From assembly GCF_015999545.1 (NCBI RefSeq), contig NZ_CP065546.1, positions 2,471,501-2,535,500 on the forward strand: 64,000 nucleotides of DNA. Reading direction: 5' to 3'. The notes under the pieces are model-generated. The model was not told the DNA's origin and did no database searches. It saw nothing but the letters and a program-made list of their open reading frames with translations. Position 1 is the stretch's first letter, and each line of letters opens with the position of its first letter. Of this stretch, positions 16,915 to 26,544 are shown piece after piece. The position numbers and the translations under genes are program-made. The stretch comes from Lysinibacillus sp. JNUCC-52. GTDB taxonomy: Bacteria > Bacillota > Bacilli > Bacillales_A > Planococcaceae.

Positions 16915-16951
16915 ATTATTTAGTAAGTTACTAGCAAAGAGCAATAAAAAG

Positions 16952-16973
16952 TGCCACCGATACTTCGGTGGCA
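16952..16973 (-). terminator. Terminator-like hairpin
   Basis: TGCCACCGA pairs with TCGGTGGCA, and on the minus strand CTTTTTATT follows. It lies in the convergent region between the MMPL and DHA2 exporter genes. Confidence 0.6.
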
Positions 16974-16984
16974 TTAGAATAACG

Positions 16985-17029
16985 ACAAAGGGTATTAAGA
17001 AGTTAACTTAATACCCTTTGTCTTTTTTT
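16985..17029 (+). terminator. Terminator of the MMPL exporter gene
   Basis: ACAAAGGGTATTAAG pairs perfectly with CTTAATACCCTTTGT and is followed by CTTTTTTT. Confidence 0.92.
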
Positions 17030-17152
17030 ATCCGTATGAATAACATCCATGTTCAAAATGCTAAAACGTAAGCGTGGGTTGTAGCTTATACTGCGCTAGC
17101 AGAAATGGACTGCAGTCGTATGATTTTATAAATTTAGTTGTCTACAGCTAAA

Positions 17153-17180
17153 AATCCCACCGATACGTATCGGTGGGATT
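17153..17180 (-). terminator. Terminator of the DHA2 exporter gene
   Basis: AATCCCACCGATA pairs with TATCGGTGGGATT eleven bases beyond the exporter's stop codon, with TTTTTAG following on the minus strand. It shares CCACCGATA with the hairpin at 16952. Confidence 0.8.
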
Positions 17181-17190
17181 CTCATTTATA

Positions 17191-18705
17191 TTATTTTGTT
17201 GGTTTTTTTAAGTCCATTGTTGCAGCTGCACTTTCAACTTTTACACGTTTTAAGAAGAACGCAAGTATTAATGCGAGAACTGTAACGAATGCCGCGATTA
17301 AGAACGAATGTGTAATACCGTCTAATAGAGCTGTTTGCATAATTTGATCTTGCATTTGTTGCATTTGCTCTGCTGTAGGTGCAGCACCTGATTGCGCTGC
17401 TTGTGCCTTCGCATCTGCAATTAAGTCTGCAGCTGTTGATTTTGTACGGTTATTCATAAATGTAACTAATACAGCACTACCAATAGCTCCTGCTACTTGT
17501 TGTAATGTATTATTAATCGCTGTACCATGTGGATTCATCATTTGTGGTAATTGATTTAAACCATTTGTCATAATAGGCATCATAACCATCGACATACCGA
17601 ACATACGAATTGTATACATCGATACGATGAATGTGTAGCTTGAATCAAGAGCTAATTTTGTTAATCCAAATGTTGCGATTGTTGTAATCGTTAAACCAAT
17701 GATAGCCAAAATACGTGGTCCGAACTTATCGAAAAGTTTACCTGTAATAGGTGACATAATCCCCATTACAAGTGCCCCAGGAAGCATCATTAATCCAGCT
17801 TCAAATGGTTCAATACCGCGAATTGATTGCACATACGCAGGTGTTAAAATCATCCCAGAGAACATCGCCATTGAAATAATTACTGAGATAGCAGAACCTA
17901 ATGCAAACATCGGATATTTGTAAATACGTAACTCTAGTAAAGGCTGATCCATACGTAATTGTTTAAAGATGAAAATAATTAAGGAAATAAACCCGATTGA
18001 AATTGTACCGTAAACCCAAGGACTAGACCATCCTTTGTCACCTGCAGTACTGAAACCGTATAAAATACCACCAAATGCTACTGTTGATAATAATACAGAA
18101 GGAACATCTAAGTGCACTTCACGTGTTTCCATAACGTTATCTAATTTCCAAATACCAAATAGCAGACTAATAATCGCAAATGGTATAATCATTTGGAACA
18201 GCATACGCCAATCATGATGTTCTACGATATAACCCGATAATGTTGGGCCAATCGCTGGGGCAGCAATCATAACTAAACCGAAAATCCCCATTGCTGCTCC
18301 ACGTTTTTCTTTCGGGAAGCTAGTCAGCATTACGTTCATTAATAATGGTGACATACTAGCAGCCCCTGCCGCTTGCACCATACGTCCTGCAAGTAACATA
18401 CCAAAGTTTGGAGCAAAGCCAGCCATAATTGTACCTATTGTAAAAATAGACATGGCAGTGATAAATAAATGTCTATTTTTAAAGCGTGTCACAAAGAATG
18501 CTGAAGCAGGTACTAAAATACCACTTACAAGCATATAACCAGTTGCAAGCCATTGTACCTTTGCATACGTAATACCAAAATCTTTCATGATTGTTGGCAA
18601 CGCAACATTTAACAATGTGTTGTTAAGAAAAGCAACAAAAGCACCCACGAACAAAATAGCAATCATGCCATAAGGGGGCTTTTTCATTGTTAAGTCATTA
18701 TTCAT
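17191..18705 (-). CDS. DHA2 family (EmrB/QacA type) multidrug MFS exporter
   Basis: A 504-residue, 14-segment major facilitator exporter. Motifs of the DHA2 group are FLNNTLLNVALPTIMKDF near residue 27, the first-loop motif ASAFFVTRFKNRHLF, and motif C in segment 5 (GLVMIAAPAIGPTLSGYIV). It pumps toxic compounds out using the proton gradient and resembles LmrB-type pumps of bacilli. It is divergent from a long TetR regulator, with an inverted pair of operator-like sites between them. The substrate cannot be told from sequence. Confidence 0.92.
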   Translation of the reverse strand: MNNDLTMKKPPYGMIAILFVGAFVAFLNNTLLNVALPTIMKDFGITYAKVQWLATGYMLVSGILVPASAFFVTRFKNRHLFITAMSIFTIGTIMAGFAPNFGMLLAGRMVQAAGAASMSPLLMNVMLTSFPKEKRGAAMGIFGLVMIAAPAIGPTLSGYIVEHHDWRMLFQMIIPFAIISLLFGIWKLDNVMETREVHLDVPSVLLSTVAFGGILYGFSTAGDKGWSSPWVYGTISIGFISLIIFIFKQLRMDQPLLELRIYKYPMFALGSAISVIISMAMFSGMILTPAYVQSIRGIEPFEAGLMMLPGALVMGIMSPITGKLFDKFGPRILAIIGLTITTIATFGLTKLALDSSYTFIVSMYTIRMFGMSMVMMPIMTNGLNQLPQMMNPHGTAINNTLQQVAGAIGSAVLVTFMNNRTKSTAADLIADAKAQAAQSGAAPTAEQMQQMQDQIMQTALLDGITHSFLIAAFVTVLALILAFFLKRVKVESAAATMDLKKPTK

Positions 18706-18750
18706 TTATATCCCTCTATTCTTTCTTGTTGTTTTGCGATAAAACTTATT

Positions 18751-18842
18751 TTATACTCGCAGTCTACTTTTTTCAAGAATTAAGATTAAAAAATTTTAAA
18801 ACGTTGATATATAAGCGTTTACATTGTAGAATACGAGTATAA
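18751..18842. promoter_or_regulatory. Divergent promoters with a 17-bp inverted operator pair
   Basis: TTATACTCGCAGTCTAC (18751-18767) and the inverted copy GTAGAATACGAGTATAA (18826-18842) agree at 15 of 17 positions. Each covers a -10 element: the minus-strand exporter promoter reads TTGAAA-N16-TATAAA, and the plus-strand TetR gene has TATAAT at 18838. They are the likely binding sites of the TetR protein encoded at 18863. Confidence 0.65.
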
Positions 18843-18862
18843 TAATTTAAAAAGGTGAGGTC

Positions 18863-19768
18863 ATGAACAAAAAAAAACGACAAATTATCACTTCAGCTCG
18901 GGAGCTTTTTATAGAAAAAGGATTTTTAGATACATCCATTAACGATATTATTAGTGCAGCTAAAGTTTCAAAAGGGACATTTTACAATCATTTCATTTCT
19001 AAAAATGACTGCTTAATTGCCATATTAGATGAGGGGCGTGAAGAAGCTAGCAATCGTCGACATGAGCTTCTTTATGGAAAAGACCCTACTGATTTAGAAA
19101 TATTAACACAGCAGGTCGCTGTATTGATGCATGTTAACCGTGAGCACAACCTAGTACAAATTTTCGAATCAATTTTCCATTCACGAGACAGTGAACTTAA
19201 GAAAATTCTTTTGAATTATCACTTGCAAGAATTGGAATGGCTCGCAAATCGACTTGTACAGGTTTTTGGAGAAGAAATTAGACCGATGAGCTATGAATGT
19301 GCTGTACAAACGCTTGGGATGGTTAACCTTTCCTTACGTGCAGTTTTAATAGCTGACTATAAATATATAAACCGCGAAGCAATTGTACGGGTAGCATTAC
19401 GCAATATAAGCCTAATTATACCTGCCATGCTTGAATCGAAAGAAGTCCTTATTACCGCCGAAATGTTTAACGCTATACAAAATGTAATAAATTATCAGCA
19501 AATAAGTAAAGATGTTGTGATTGAGCAATTGCTAGGCTTTACGAAGGGGTTAACAGAAGAAGAAACGGTGGAAGGTTTTGAATTCGCAACATTCCTTCTC
19601 GAAGAACTTCAAAAGCAGAAACCAAAACTTTTTATTATTGAATCTCTTCTTACACCTTTCAGAAAAGCCTTTGTCGGAACCGAACATGCCGCTGAAGCGC
19701 GTGATATTGCCAATAATCTATGGCGCTATGTGAAAATGGGTCAACCATCAGAGCATTGTAAAAAATAA
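18863..19768 (+). CDS. TetR family regulator, long form
   Basis: A 301-residue TetR-type regulator. The HTH is at about 5-50 (ARELFIEKGFLDTSINDIISAAKVSKGTFYNHF). Normal TetR proteins have about 190-210 residues; here about 100 extra residues follow the ligand domain, which may be a second effector domain. It faces the DHA2 exporter gene and shares symmetric operator-like sites with it, so it probably represses both. A strong terminator follows. Confidence 0.88.
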   Translation: MNKKKRQIITSARELFIEKGFLDTSINDIISAAKVSKGTFYNHFISKNDCLIAILDEGREEASNRRHELLYGKDPTDLEILTQQVAVLMHVNREHNLVQIFESIFHSRDSELKKILLNYHLQELEWLANRLVQVFGEEIRPMSYECAVQTLGMVNLSLRAVLIADYKYINREAIVRVALRNISLIIPAMLESKEVLITAEMFNAIQNVINYQQISKDVVIEQLLGFTKGLTEEETVEGFEFATFLLEELQKQKPKLFIIESLLTPFRKAFVGTEHAAEARDIANNLWRYVKMGQPSEHCKK

Positions 19769-19781
19769 ATAGCTATATAAG

Positions 19782-19814
19782 AACCCCGATTAGTATGCGA
19801 CTAATCGGGGTTTT
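19782..19814 (+). terminator. Terminator of the long TetR gene
   Basis: AACCCCGATTAGT pairs perfectly with ACTAATCGGGGTT, followed by TTATATT. Confidence 0.9.
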
Positions 19815-20064
19815 ATATTAAGTATTTTCGTATTGATTCTACAAGCCAAAATAAACGAGTTGCTATAGAGCTACGACAACCTTTTTTGTACTCCAAAACA
19901 AACAGACATTATTTTTTTTATGCAATTTAGCAATCTGGTGGCCTTGTCCCTCGATACCATCCGCATTAGGTAAACCTATTCTGTGATTGACCCTATTCCA
20001 TTCGTTTTCAATCTTTACCTGCTGTATACTAATGTTACATAAAAACTGCTTAGGAGGCATTTGA

Positions 20065-20625
20065 GTGCTACAGCGAATTATTATCACAGGCTATAAACCA
20101 CACGAACTGGGTATTTTTAATGAAAAGCATCCTGGTATCCCCATTATTAAAAAAGCTTTAGAAAGCCGTTTAAGAACCTTAATAGATGAAGGTCTGGAAT
20201 GGGTCATTATTAGTGGTCAGCAAGGCGTTGAAACATGGGGTGCGGAAGTTGTAATAGCGTTAAAAGAAGAATTTCCTAACTTAAAATATGCAATAATCAC
20301 TCCATTTCTAGAACAAGAAAAGAACTGGCAAGAACTAAAACAAGAAAAATATCAGTCACTCGTTGCACAAGCAGACTTCGTAACAAGCGTGACAAAAAAA
20401 CCGTACGAAGCTCCTTGGCAATTTACTGAAAAAGATAAATTTATTATTCAAAATACAGACGGCTTGCTACTAGTTTATGATGAAGAAAATGAGGGCTCCC
20501 CAAAGTATATGAAGCGTTTAGCCGAAAAATATATGGAAAATCACGATTATACTATTCTCACAATCAACTCCTACGATCTGCAAGTAATCGCAGAGGAAAT
20601 ACAACAGCAACAGCAGGATTGGTAG
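20065..20625 (+). CDS. ypsA: YpsA family protein (DUF1273, SLOG superfamily)
   Basis: A 186-residue Rossmann-like protein of the YpsA/DUF1273 family. Features are MLQRIIITGYKPHELGIF at the start, the WVIISGQQGVETWGAEV loop near 50, and FIIQNTDGLLLVYDEENEGSPKYM near 135, which form the predicted nucleotide-binding pocket of the SLOG fold. In Bacillus and Staphylococcus YpsA is linked to cell division and stress. The start is GTG, seven bases after AGGAGG. A small unknown gene follows at 20754. Confidence 0.9.
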   Translation: MLQRIIITGYKPHELGIFNEKHPGIPIIKKALESRLRTLIDEGLEWVIISGQQGVETWGAEVVIALKEEFPNLKYAIITPFLEQEKNWQELKQEKYQSLVAQADFVTSVTKKPYEAPWQFTEKDKFIIQNTDGLLLVYDEENEGSPKYMKRLAEKYMENHDYTILTINSYDLQVIAEEIQQQQQDW

Positions 20626-20753
20626 ATAAACGAATATTTCCTCCTATAGTTGGGTATAGTAAAACCTTTCATATAGATAAATATTGATATAATTTTCTGA
20701 CAATTTTATAATAGAAGGAATAGTACTTGTAACTTGAAAGGAGCTGTTAACAT

Positions 20754-21068
20754 TTGAATAGAAAAATCGAAATGATTCTTGAGCCTACTCCTATAAATGT
20801 CTCACACGATACGTATCGTCGTGAATGTCAGTATACGCGAGGGATCCATATTGAGGAACAAGAATTTAAAGCCATTTTAAATGCAATGTGTCACGATTCA
20901 CGCTTATATTTTGATTTCCATAATCCACGAAAAGAGATTAAAAAAGGAACTTATTTAAATGGACACTCCGGATTAGCACGCAATATTTATGACTACTATA
21001 AAACGCAGTACGATATTGAGTTGACGGACATTATAAATGGTAAAGATTTTTACGTAAAAATTATATAA
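20754..21068 (+). CDS. Hypothetical protein, 104 residues
   Basis: A soluble 104-residue protein starting from TTG, ten bases after AAAGGAG. The middle is rich in charged and aromatic residues (LYFDFHNPRKEIKKGTYLNGHSG). No family was recognised. It lies 128 bp after ypsA on the same strand and probably has its own promoter. Its TAA stop is shared with the start of a dispersed repeat. Confidence 0.6.
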   Translation: MNRKIEMILEPTPINVSHDTYRRECQYTRGIHIEEQEFKAILNAMCHDSRLYFDFHNPRKEIKKGTYLNGHSGLARNIYDYYKTQYDIELTDIINGKDFYVKII

Positions 21069-21089
21069 GTGCCAGTCACTCAAACAATT
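21067..21089 (+). repeat. Dispersed short repeat, copy 4
   Basis: Variant core GTGCCAGTCAC with tail TCAAACAATTCTGAATT. It begins inside the stop codon of the upstream gene. The extension CTGAATT is shared with copy 6. Confidence 0.85.
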
Positions 21090-21123
21090 CTGAATTCTGT
21101 CGGCAAAACAAGTTTCTAAAAAC

Positions 21124-21163
21124 AAAAAACTACACCTCCCCTTGTCCAACAAGCGGGGTGTAG
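21124..21163 (-). terminator. Terminator of the MFS carrier gene
   Basis: On the minus strand CTACACCCCGCTTG pairs with CAAGGGGAGGTGTAG with a small bulge, followed by TTTTTTG. Confidence 0.8.
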
Positions 21164-21200
21164 TTATTAGAACCTTTAATTCAATTAATGGTGTTATGAC

Positions 21201-22466
21201 TTATTTCCACAAGCCGTCTTTCACCATTTTTTCTTTATTACGGAAAGCAACTAATACAGAAATAATATTAATTACTAACATAATAACAATAATGTATAAC
21301 ACAGGAGTGTAGCTTCCTGTAAAGTCAAAAATATAGCCATACGCTGGTAGTGCGATAATACCCGCTACTGCCAAGCCAATCGAAACTGTTGAATAGATTT
21401 GACTGTAATCTTTATTACCAAACAATGCAGCAGTAATTGCAGGAGCTAGCGTTCCGATACAAGCTGATACGAAACCAAATAGGCCAACAGCCACTACAAT
21501 TGCAATTGTACTTTGTACAAAGAATAACAGTAACAACATCGAAACTAATCCGATTAACATTGCGATAATTGTTGTACTTTTAGCGCCAATTTTATCAATT
21601 AAATAACCAAATAGAATAGAACCTAAAAGTACGCCGACCATTAAAGCAGACATAATATTACCAGCAAATTTCACACTAAATCCTTGATTCACAAGGTATG
21701 TTGGAATGTGAATTGAAAAACTCGCAACAGACGTAATAATAAAGAAGAACAAAAGTAATAATGAAAATGATAATGATTTTTTCGCATCAGCAAATGAAAT
21801 ACCAGAATTGCTTGTATCTTTTTCTACTTTTTTCTCATTATTGTTAGTGTCTTCAGCACCATAAGGTAATAAACCTTTTTCTTGTGGTGATTTTCTTAAT
21901 AAGAAAATAATTGTTGGAACAATAATTACGATAGCTGCAACACCCACCATAATATAAGCACTTCTCCACCCTTGGTTTGCAATTAAGTTACCAATTATAG
22001 GAGATGAGAAAGCTCCAATTAAACCGCCTGAAGCAGTAATAATACCTAAAGCTAATCCACTACGTTGTTTAAACCATTGATTGATTAATACTGGACCTGC
22101 TAAAACTGTGATTAATACACCACCAACAGCTAGAGGAATCGCAAGGATATACCAGCCCCAAACAGAGCTCATCATACCGAATAGAGCGAAAGAACCTGCT
22201 TGTAAAATAATCGCAACAACAAGTAAAATACGAGTATCATATTTAGCCATTAACTTCCCGCCGATTGGTAGGAATATCATTGTCACAATGGATGAAATAC
22301 TTAGATATAACGTTAAATTCCCTAAACCTACACCAATGTCTTCCGATACTGATGGTAAGAATAGTCCAGCTGAACTGTTTAATCCAGATTTAGCTAAACC
22401 TACTGTAATACATAGACCTATTAAAACTAGCCATGCAAAGTGAAACTTTTTCTTATTAGCACTCAT
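21201..22466 (-). CDS. MFS transporter (OFA-like, 12 segments)
   Basis: A 421-residue major facilitator carrier with 12 hydrophobic segments and a central loop rich in charged residues (NNNEKKVEKDTSN). The motif-A loop GGKLMAKYDTR, the segment NQWFKQRSGLALGIITASGG typical of the oxalate/formate antiporter and monocarboxylate group, and GYLIDKIGAKST support this placement. It likely carries an organic anion; the substrate is unknown. It has its own terminator and a long upstream region. Confidence 0.85.
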   Translation of the reverse strand: MSANKKKFHFAWLVLIGLCITVGLAKSGLNSSAGLFLPSVSEDIGVGLGNLTLYLSISSIVTMIFLPIGGKLMAKYDTRILLVVAIILQAGSFALFGMMSSVWGWYILAIPLAVGGVLITVLAGPVLINQWFKQRSGLALGIITASGGLIGAFSSPIIGNLIANQGWRSAYIMVGVAAIVIIVPTIIFLLRKSPQEKGLLPYGAEDTNNNEKKVEKDTSNSGISFADAKKSLSFSLLLLFFFIITSVASFSIHIPTYLVNQGFSVKFAGNIMSALMVGVLLGSILFGYLIDKIGAKSTTIIAMLIGLVSMLLLLFFVQSTIAIVVAVGLFGFVSACIGTLAPAITAALFGNKDYSQIYSTVSIGLAVAGIIALPAYGYIFDFTGSYTPVLYIIVIMLVINIISVLVAFRNKEKMVKDGLWK

Positions 22467-23192
22467 TTCCCTATTTCTCCTTTTATTTAAAAGACTTTAT
22501 TTTACATAAAACAACAAATTTCGCCTTTTGGATGTAATTCGTCATTTTTGTAGTGATACGATAGATTTTTTGTTGTATATTTACATTACTTAACTTGTAC
22601 CATTAGACTAAGCTATATGCACAACGTTGAAGTAAGATCTACTTTATAAAAAGAATTTACGGCTTCCTTTAATTTGATCAAATGAAGTGGAATCCTTGCG
22701 CATTGAATATCTCAAAATGCTCCTACACTCTTTTTATTTAGATCTGCGGTAGCTTACTTTTGACATTTCTGCAAGCAATTTCGCAGTTGATCATTCCACC
22801 TATAAAACCGCGCTACATTAGACTTTATCTTGCTTTCTTCCCACACAAACACCTCCAATAAATGTGAAACTTTTGTGACCTGTAATTTATTTTAACATTA
22901 AACTGTTTAATATTAAATTAATTAATTTCACAGAATATTTATTTATTCTTTGGAAATCTCTTGACAAATCCTTTTCTTGAATTTTCCGTATTTATTTTCC
23001 ACACTTCTTTTATTATTTTTAACTAGGTAGTTCTAACTAACATCAGAAAAATTCGAAAATAAGTCTTTACTACTTCCTACTAAAATTAATATAATCAATC
23101 TTAATCATTAGTTTAACGGGAAATCTTTTCCTTTATTAGTGATTAATAACTATTTTGAAATAATAATTTAACTAGGAGGTATTCAGTGTAAT
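22467..23192. other. Long intergenic region with a possible 30-residue frame
   Basis: A gap of 726 bp between divergent genes. On the minus strand a 30-residue frame (22754-22846) starts with GTG five bases after GGAGG and reads MWEESKIKSNVARF; it may be a small protein or a gene relic, but no family is recognised. An inverted repeat AGAATA-N6-TATTCT lies at 22932-22949. The rest is AT-rich and presumably holds promoters. No riboswitch was recognised. Confidence 0.4.
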
Positions 23193-24662
23193 ATGATTGA
23201 GCAATTAAAATTAATAGACTTGAAAAATAAAAACAAACTTATGCTATTCACTTATTTAGCTTCCACTATTTTAGGTCTAATCGGTGCATTATCTTTAAAG
23301 CCTGATTTTTGGATCATCTTTTTCTATAGCGCGCAAATTATATTTTATCCATTGATATACATAATCACTAATCGTTATAAGAAAGAAATCGCCTTCCCAT
23401 ATATAATAGTCATCGTTATGAATGTATTTAATATATGTTTAGTAATGATACATGGTGGTCAATTATCCACAGCGCTATCAATATTTTTCTTTGCAGTGTT
23501 TGCTGCTGTTCAATTTAATAATAAGATTTTCGGTGTAGGATATATTTTAGGTTTAATAACACTTATTTTAGTTTATCTTTTCCCTTCACCTGAATTTGAG
23601 TACTATACTGGACAAATAAGTTCATTTATTATCATTTATCTCTTTACTGGTTTCTTATTAACAATATTAATTCGTATGAATCAAAACCAATTTAAAAAAC
23701 TACAAGAGTATAGTGAAATCGCAGAAGCAGATGCGAAAACAAAAGAAGAGCATAAAATTCATTTGGAACGTGAAATTGGTGTGATAGCTGACAGTATTAG
23801 CAAAATTAACGATAAAGTTCAATTAAATTTAAGATCACAAGAAGAAATTCAAATAGCTATGAATGAAGTTTCAACAGGTAGCATGATACAAAGTGAACAA
23901 ATTTCTAAAATAGCAGACAGTGCACAAAATAACTTAACAGCAATCCATTCTATGAATGAAATCACTGCCCTTTTAATAGATGACTCTGTTCAATCAAGCT
24001 CACTAGCAGATGAAGGCCAGAATAAAATTCATCATCTTACATCTGAAATGAATAGTCTTCAAAATGTTATTTCAAACTTAAGTGACAACTTCAAAACGTT
24101 AACTGAGAAAATTGAAGAAACTAATCAGTTTGCCAATGATATTCAACAAATAACGGAACAAACGAATTTATTAGCCTTAAACGCTTCTATCGAGGCAGCT
24201 CGTGCTGGGGATGCTGGAAAAGGTTTCTCAGTTGTAGCTCAAGAAATAAGAAATTTAGCTGATTTAACGAATAATATTACTGTTAAAATCACTGAGAATT
24301 TAACTGATGTCAATACAACGAATAAATTAGCACAAGTAAATATGAACAAAAGTAGTGATACATTACATCAAAGTGTAGAGTCTACAAAGTTAGTAAATAC
24401 AAACTTTATTCAGTTAAGCGAAATTTTACATTCATTAAAAACTAAATTTAATGAATTTGAGCATTTATCAAACGAAGTAGCAGTTAACAGCCAAAATGTC
24501 GACACGTCGACAAATGACTTTGCTGCGATTATTGAGGAAGCAACTGCAACATTACAACAAATGAATGCATCGATTGAAAACATCACAGCTGACAATCATA
24601 GCATCGCAAAATACATTAATGATACAGCTATAAGCACTGAAAATATAAAAAATACTTATTAA
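23193..24662 (+). CDS. Methyl-accepting chemotaxis protein without outside sensor domain
   Basis: A 489-residue chemoreceptor. Residues 1-165 hold about six hydrophobic segments with very short loops, so there is no extracellular ligand domain; the signal is probably sensed within the membrane. A short coiled coil leads into the MCP signalling domain, whose hairpin tip reads [20 protein letters not shown] near 320. It should pass signals to CheA/CheW, none of which are in the window. AGGAGG lies 13 bases before ATG, an unusually long spacing, but no better start exists. A strong terminator follows. Confidence 0.9.
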   Translation: MIEQLKLIDLKNKNKLMLFTYLASTILGLIGALSLKPDFWIIFFYSAQIIFYPLIYIITNRYKKEIAFPYIIVIVMNVFNICLVMIHGGQLSTALSIFFFAVFAAVQFNNKIFGVGYILGLITLILVYLFPSPEFEYYTGQISSFIIIYLFTGFLLTILIRMNQNQFKKLQEYSEIAEADAKTKEEHKIHLEREIGVIADSISKINDKVQLNLRSQEEIQIAMNEVSTGSMIQSEQISKIADSAQNNLTAIHSMNEITALLIDDSVQSSSLADEGQNKIHHLTSEMNSLQNVISNLSDNFKTLTEKIEETNQFANDIQQITEQTNLLALNASIEAARAGDAGKGFSVVAQEIRNLADLTNNITVKITENLTDVNTTNKLAQVNMNKSSDTLHQSVESTKLVNTNFIQLSEILHSLKTKFNEFEHLSNEVAVNSQNVDTSTNDFAAIIEEATATLQQMNASIENITADNHSIAKYINDTAISTENIKNTY

Positions 24663-24675
24663 AGTTTTAAAAAAA

Positions 24676-24714
24676 GAGAGTACGAGAACGTATAAACGTT
24701 CCGTACTCTCTTTT
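24676..24714 (+). terminator. Terminator of the chemoreceptor gene
   Basis: GAGAGTACG.GAACGT pairs with ACGTTC.CGTACTCTC, followed by TTTT. Confidence 0.92.
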
Positions 24715-24731
24715 CGCTCTTAGCGGGTTTC

Positions 24732-24754
24732 AAGTGCCAGTCACTCACACAATT
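24732..24754 (+). repeat. Dispersed short repeat, copy 5
   Basis: Variant core GTGCCAGTCAC with tail TCACACAATT, in the convergent gap between the chemoreceptor and tcyP. Confidence 0.85.
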
Positions 24755-24906
24755 TTATGTATGTCGTAACGCTAATAACGTCAGGCGCTTATATCGTGAC
24801 TACAGAAAGCACAAGACGCTATTGAAGGCTTCATACTCTTTTAGAAGATGGGCCTATAAAAATCGAATAAACCCTTTCCTCCCTCCCCTGAAATCCAATT
24901 TTACGC

Positions 24907-24939
24907 AAAAAAAGTATGCTAAGAATCAACTTAGCATAC
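24907..24939 (-). terminator. Terminator of tcyP
   Basis: GTATGCTAAG pairs with CTTAGCATAC; on the minus strand seven T residues follow. Confidence 0.92.
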
Positions 24940-24954
24940 CTCTATTTTAAAAGC

Positions 24955-26349
24955 CTATAAATCAGCCACTTGTGCACTAACTGCTTTATTATTATACACT
25001 TCTGTATCTAACTCTTTGGTTACTCGCGCAGTAGTAACACCTGCTGTCATTGAACCACTTACATTTAGTGCAGTACGACCCATATCGATTAATGGCTCAA
25101 CTGAAATTAAAATACCCGCCAGCGCAACTGGTAAGTGAAGCGCTGATAGCACAAGAATCGCTGCAAATGTCGCACCCCCACCAACACCTGCTACACCGAA
25201 CGAGCTAATTGCTACTACTGCAATAACCGTAATGATGAAAACAGGATCTAGTGGATTAATGCCTACAGTCGGAGCAATCATTATGGCTAACATTGCTGGA
25301 TAAACACCCGCACAACCATTTTGACCAATTGATAAACCAAATGAACCTGCGAAGTTCGCTATACCTTCTGGTACACCAAGTCTACCTGTTTGCGTTTTAA
25401 TATTCATCGGTAAAGTACCCGCACTTGAACGTGAAGTGAAAGCAAATAATAATGTTTCAAGCGATTTTTTTAAATACGTAAATGGATTTAAACCACTTAA
25501 TGAAAGAATTAGTAAATGCACAAGGAACATAATAATTAATGCAACATAAGAAGCAATAACAAATTTACCTAAGTTATAAATCGCTCCAAAATCAGAAGTT
25601 GCGACTGTACGTGCCATAATTGCTAAAATACCATATGGTGTTAAACGTAAAACAATAGTTACAACACCCATTATTAACGCATGTAAAGCATCTATACCTT
25701 TTTTAATCGTAGCTGCCATCTCTCCATCTTTACGTGCAACACGTAAATAGGCAAATCCTAAAAATGCTGCAAATATTACTACTGCAATTGTAGATGTTGA
25801 ACGCGCACCAGTTAAATCAAGGAATGGATTCGCAGGGAATAATTCAATAATTTGTGTTGGTAAATCTGGTGCAGCCATGCCTGTCGTTTTTTCTTCTAGG
25901 TATGCTCCACGCTCTGTTTCCGCATCACCTTGCATAATTTGTGTAGCATCTAAATCAAATATTGTTGCTGAAAGAATTCCGACCGCCGCAGATACAGCTG
26001 TTGTACCAATTAAAATTGCTAAAATTAATGCAGCCATTTTCCCGAAATTTTTACCGATTGTCATTTTTGTAAAGGCAATCAAAATCGAAATAAACACTAA
26101 TGGCATTGCCACCATTTGTAGCAGTTTTACATAACCAGTACCAATGATGTTGTACCATGGCGTTGTTTCGGCTAAAACTTCCGAATCAATACCATAAAAT
26201 AATTGAAGTCCTAGACCAAGTGCAATCCCTAAACCTAGACCAGCAAAAACACGATTTGAAAATTTCACGTGTTTTTTGTTCATAATAACTAAAATCCCAA
26301 CGAACACAAGTAACAGTGCCACGTTAAGAATAACCTGTAAAGTTGACAA
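24955..26349 (-). CDS. tcyP: L-cystine symporter TcyP (DAACS family)
   Basis: A 464-residue sodium or proton symporter of the dicarboxylate/amino acid:cation family, very like TcyP of Bacillus. Key parts are VKLLQMVAMPLVFISILIAFTKM near 72, the serine-rich hairpin FAFTSRSSAGTLPMNI near 290, and the second hairpin GVAGVGGGATFAAILVLSAL near 385. TcyP imports L-cystine for sulfur supply. The gene stands alone. No S-box or other riboswitch was seen upstream; CymR control is known for this family in Bacillus but no site could be assigned here. Confidence 0.9.
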   Translation of the reverse strand: MSTLQVILNVALLLVFVGILVIMNKKHVKFSNRVFAGLGLGIALGLGLQLFYGIDSEVLAETTPWYNIIGTGYVKLLQMVAMPLVFISILIAFTKMTIGKNFGKMAALILAILIGTTAVSAAVGILSATIFDLDATQIMQGDAETERGAYLEEKTTGMAAPDLPTQIIELFPANPFLDLTGARSTSTIAVVIFAAFLGFAYLRVARKDGEMAATIKKGIDALHALIMGVVTIVLRLTPYGILAIMARTVATSDFGAIYNLGKFVIASYVALIIMFLVHLLILSLSGLNPFTYLKKSLETLLFAFTSRSSAGTLPMNIKTQTGRLGVPEGIANFAGSFGLSIGQNGCAGVYPAMLAIMIAPTVGINPLDPVFIITVIAVVAISSFGVAGVGGGATFAAILVLSALHLPVALAGILISVEPLIDMGRTALNVSGSMTAGVTTARVTKELDTEVYNNKAVSAQVADL

Positions 26350-26504
26350 TAGAAGGCCTCCTAAGATGATTTATAATAATGTAAACCGAATTATATACCT
26401 ATAATCCCTATTATTCAAGTATGTTTTATTAAGATTAGTATTTTCATGAATGTAAGCGGTTTATTTTCTTTGATTAAACGGCTAAAAAGGAATACAATCA
26501 AACT

Positions 26505-26520
26505 AGTTTAAAAGTAAACT
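26505..26520. promoter_or_regulatory. Inverted repeat before the SDR gene
   Basis: AGTTTA-N4-TAAACT lies 25 bp upstream of the SDR start codon, where a repressor would block transcription. No regulator is assigned. Confidence 0.4.
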
Positions 26521-26544
26521 TGTATTTAGAAAAGGAGAATATTC

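Noticed and set aside
19863..20087. Minus-strand 74-residue frame before ypsA
   Set aside because: It overlaps the ypsA start and ribosome site, has no ribosome site of its own and reads like random sequence.
26350..26544. S-box riboswitch upstream of tcyP
   Set aside because: No SAM-riboswitch blocks or antiterminator were found in the short leader.
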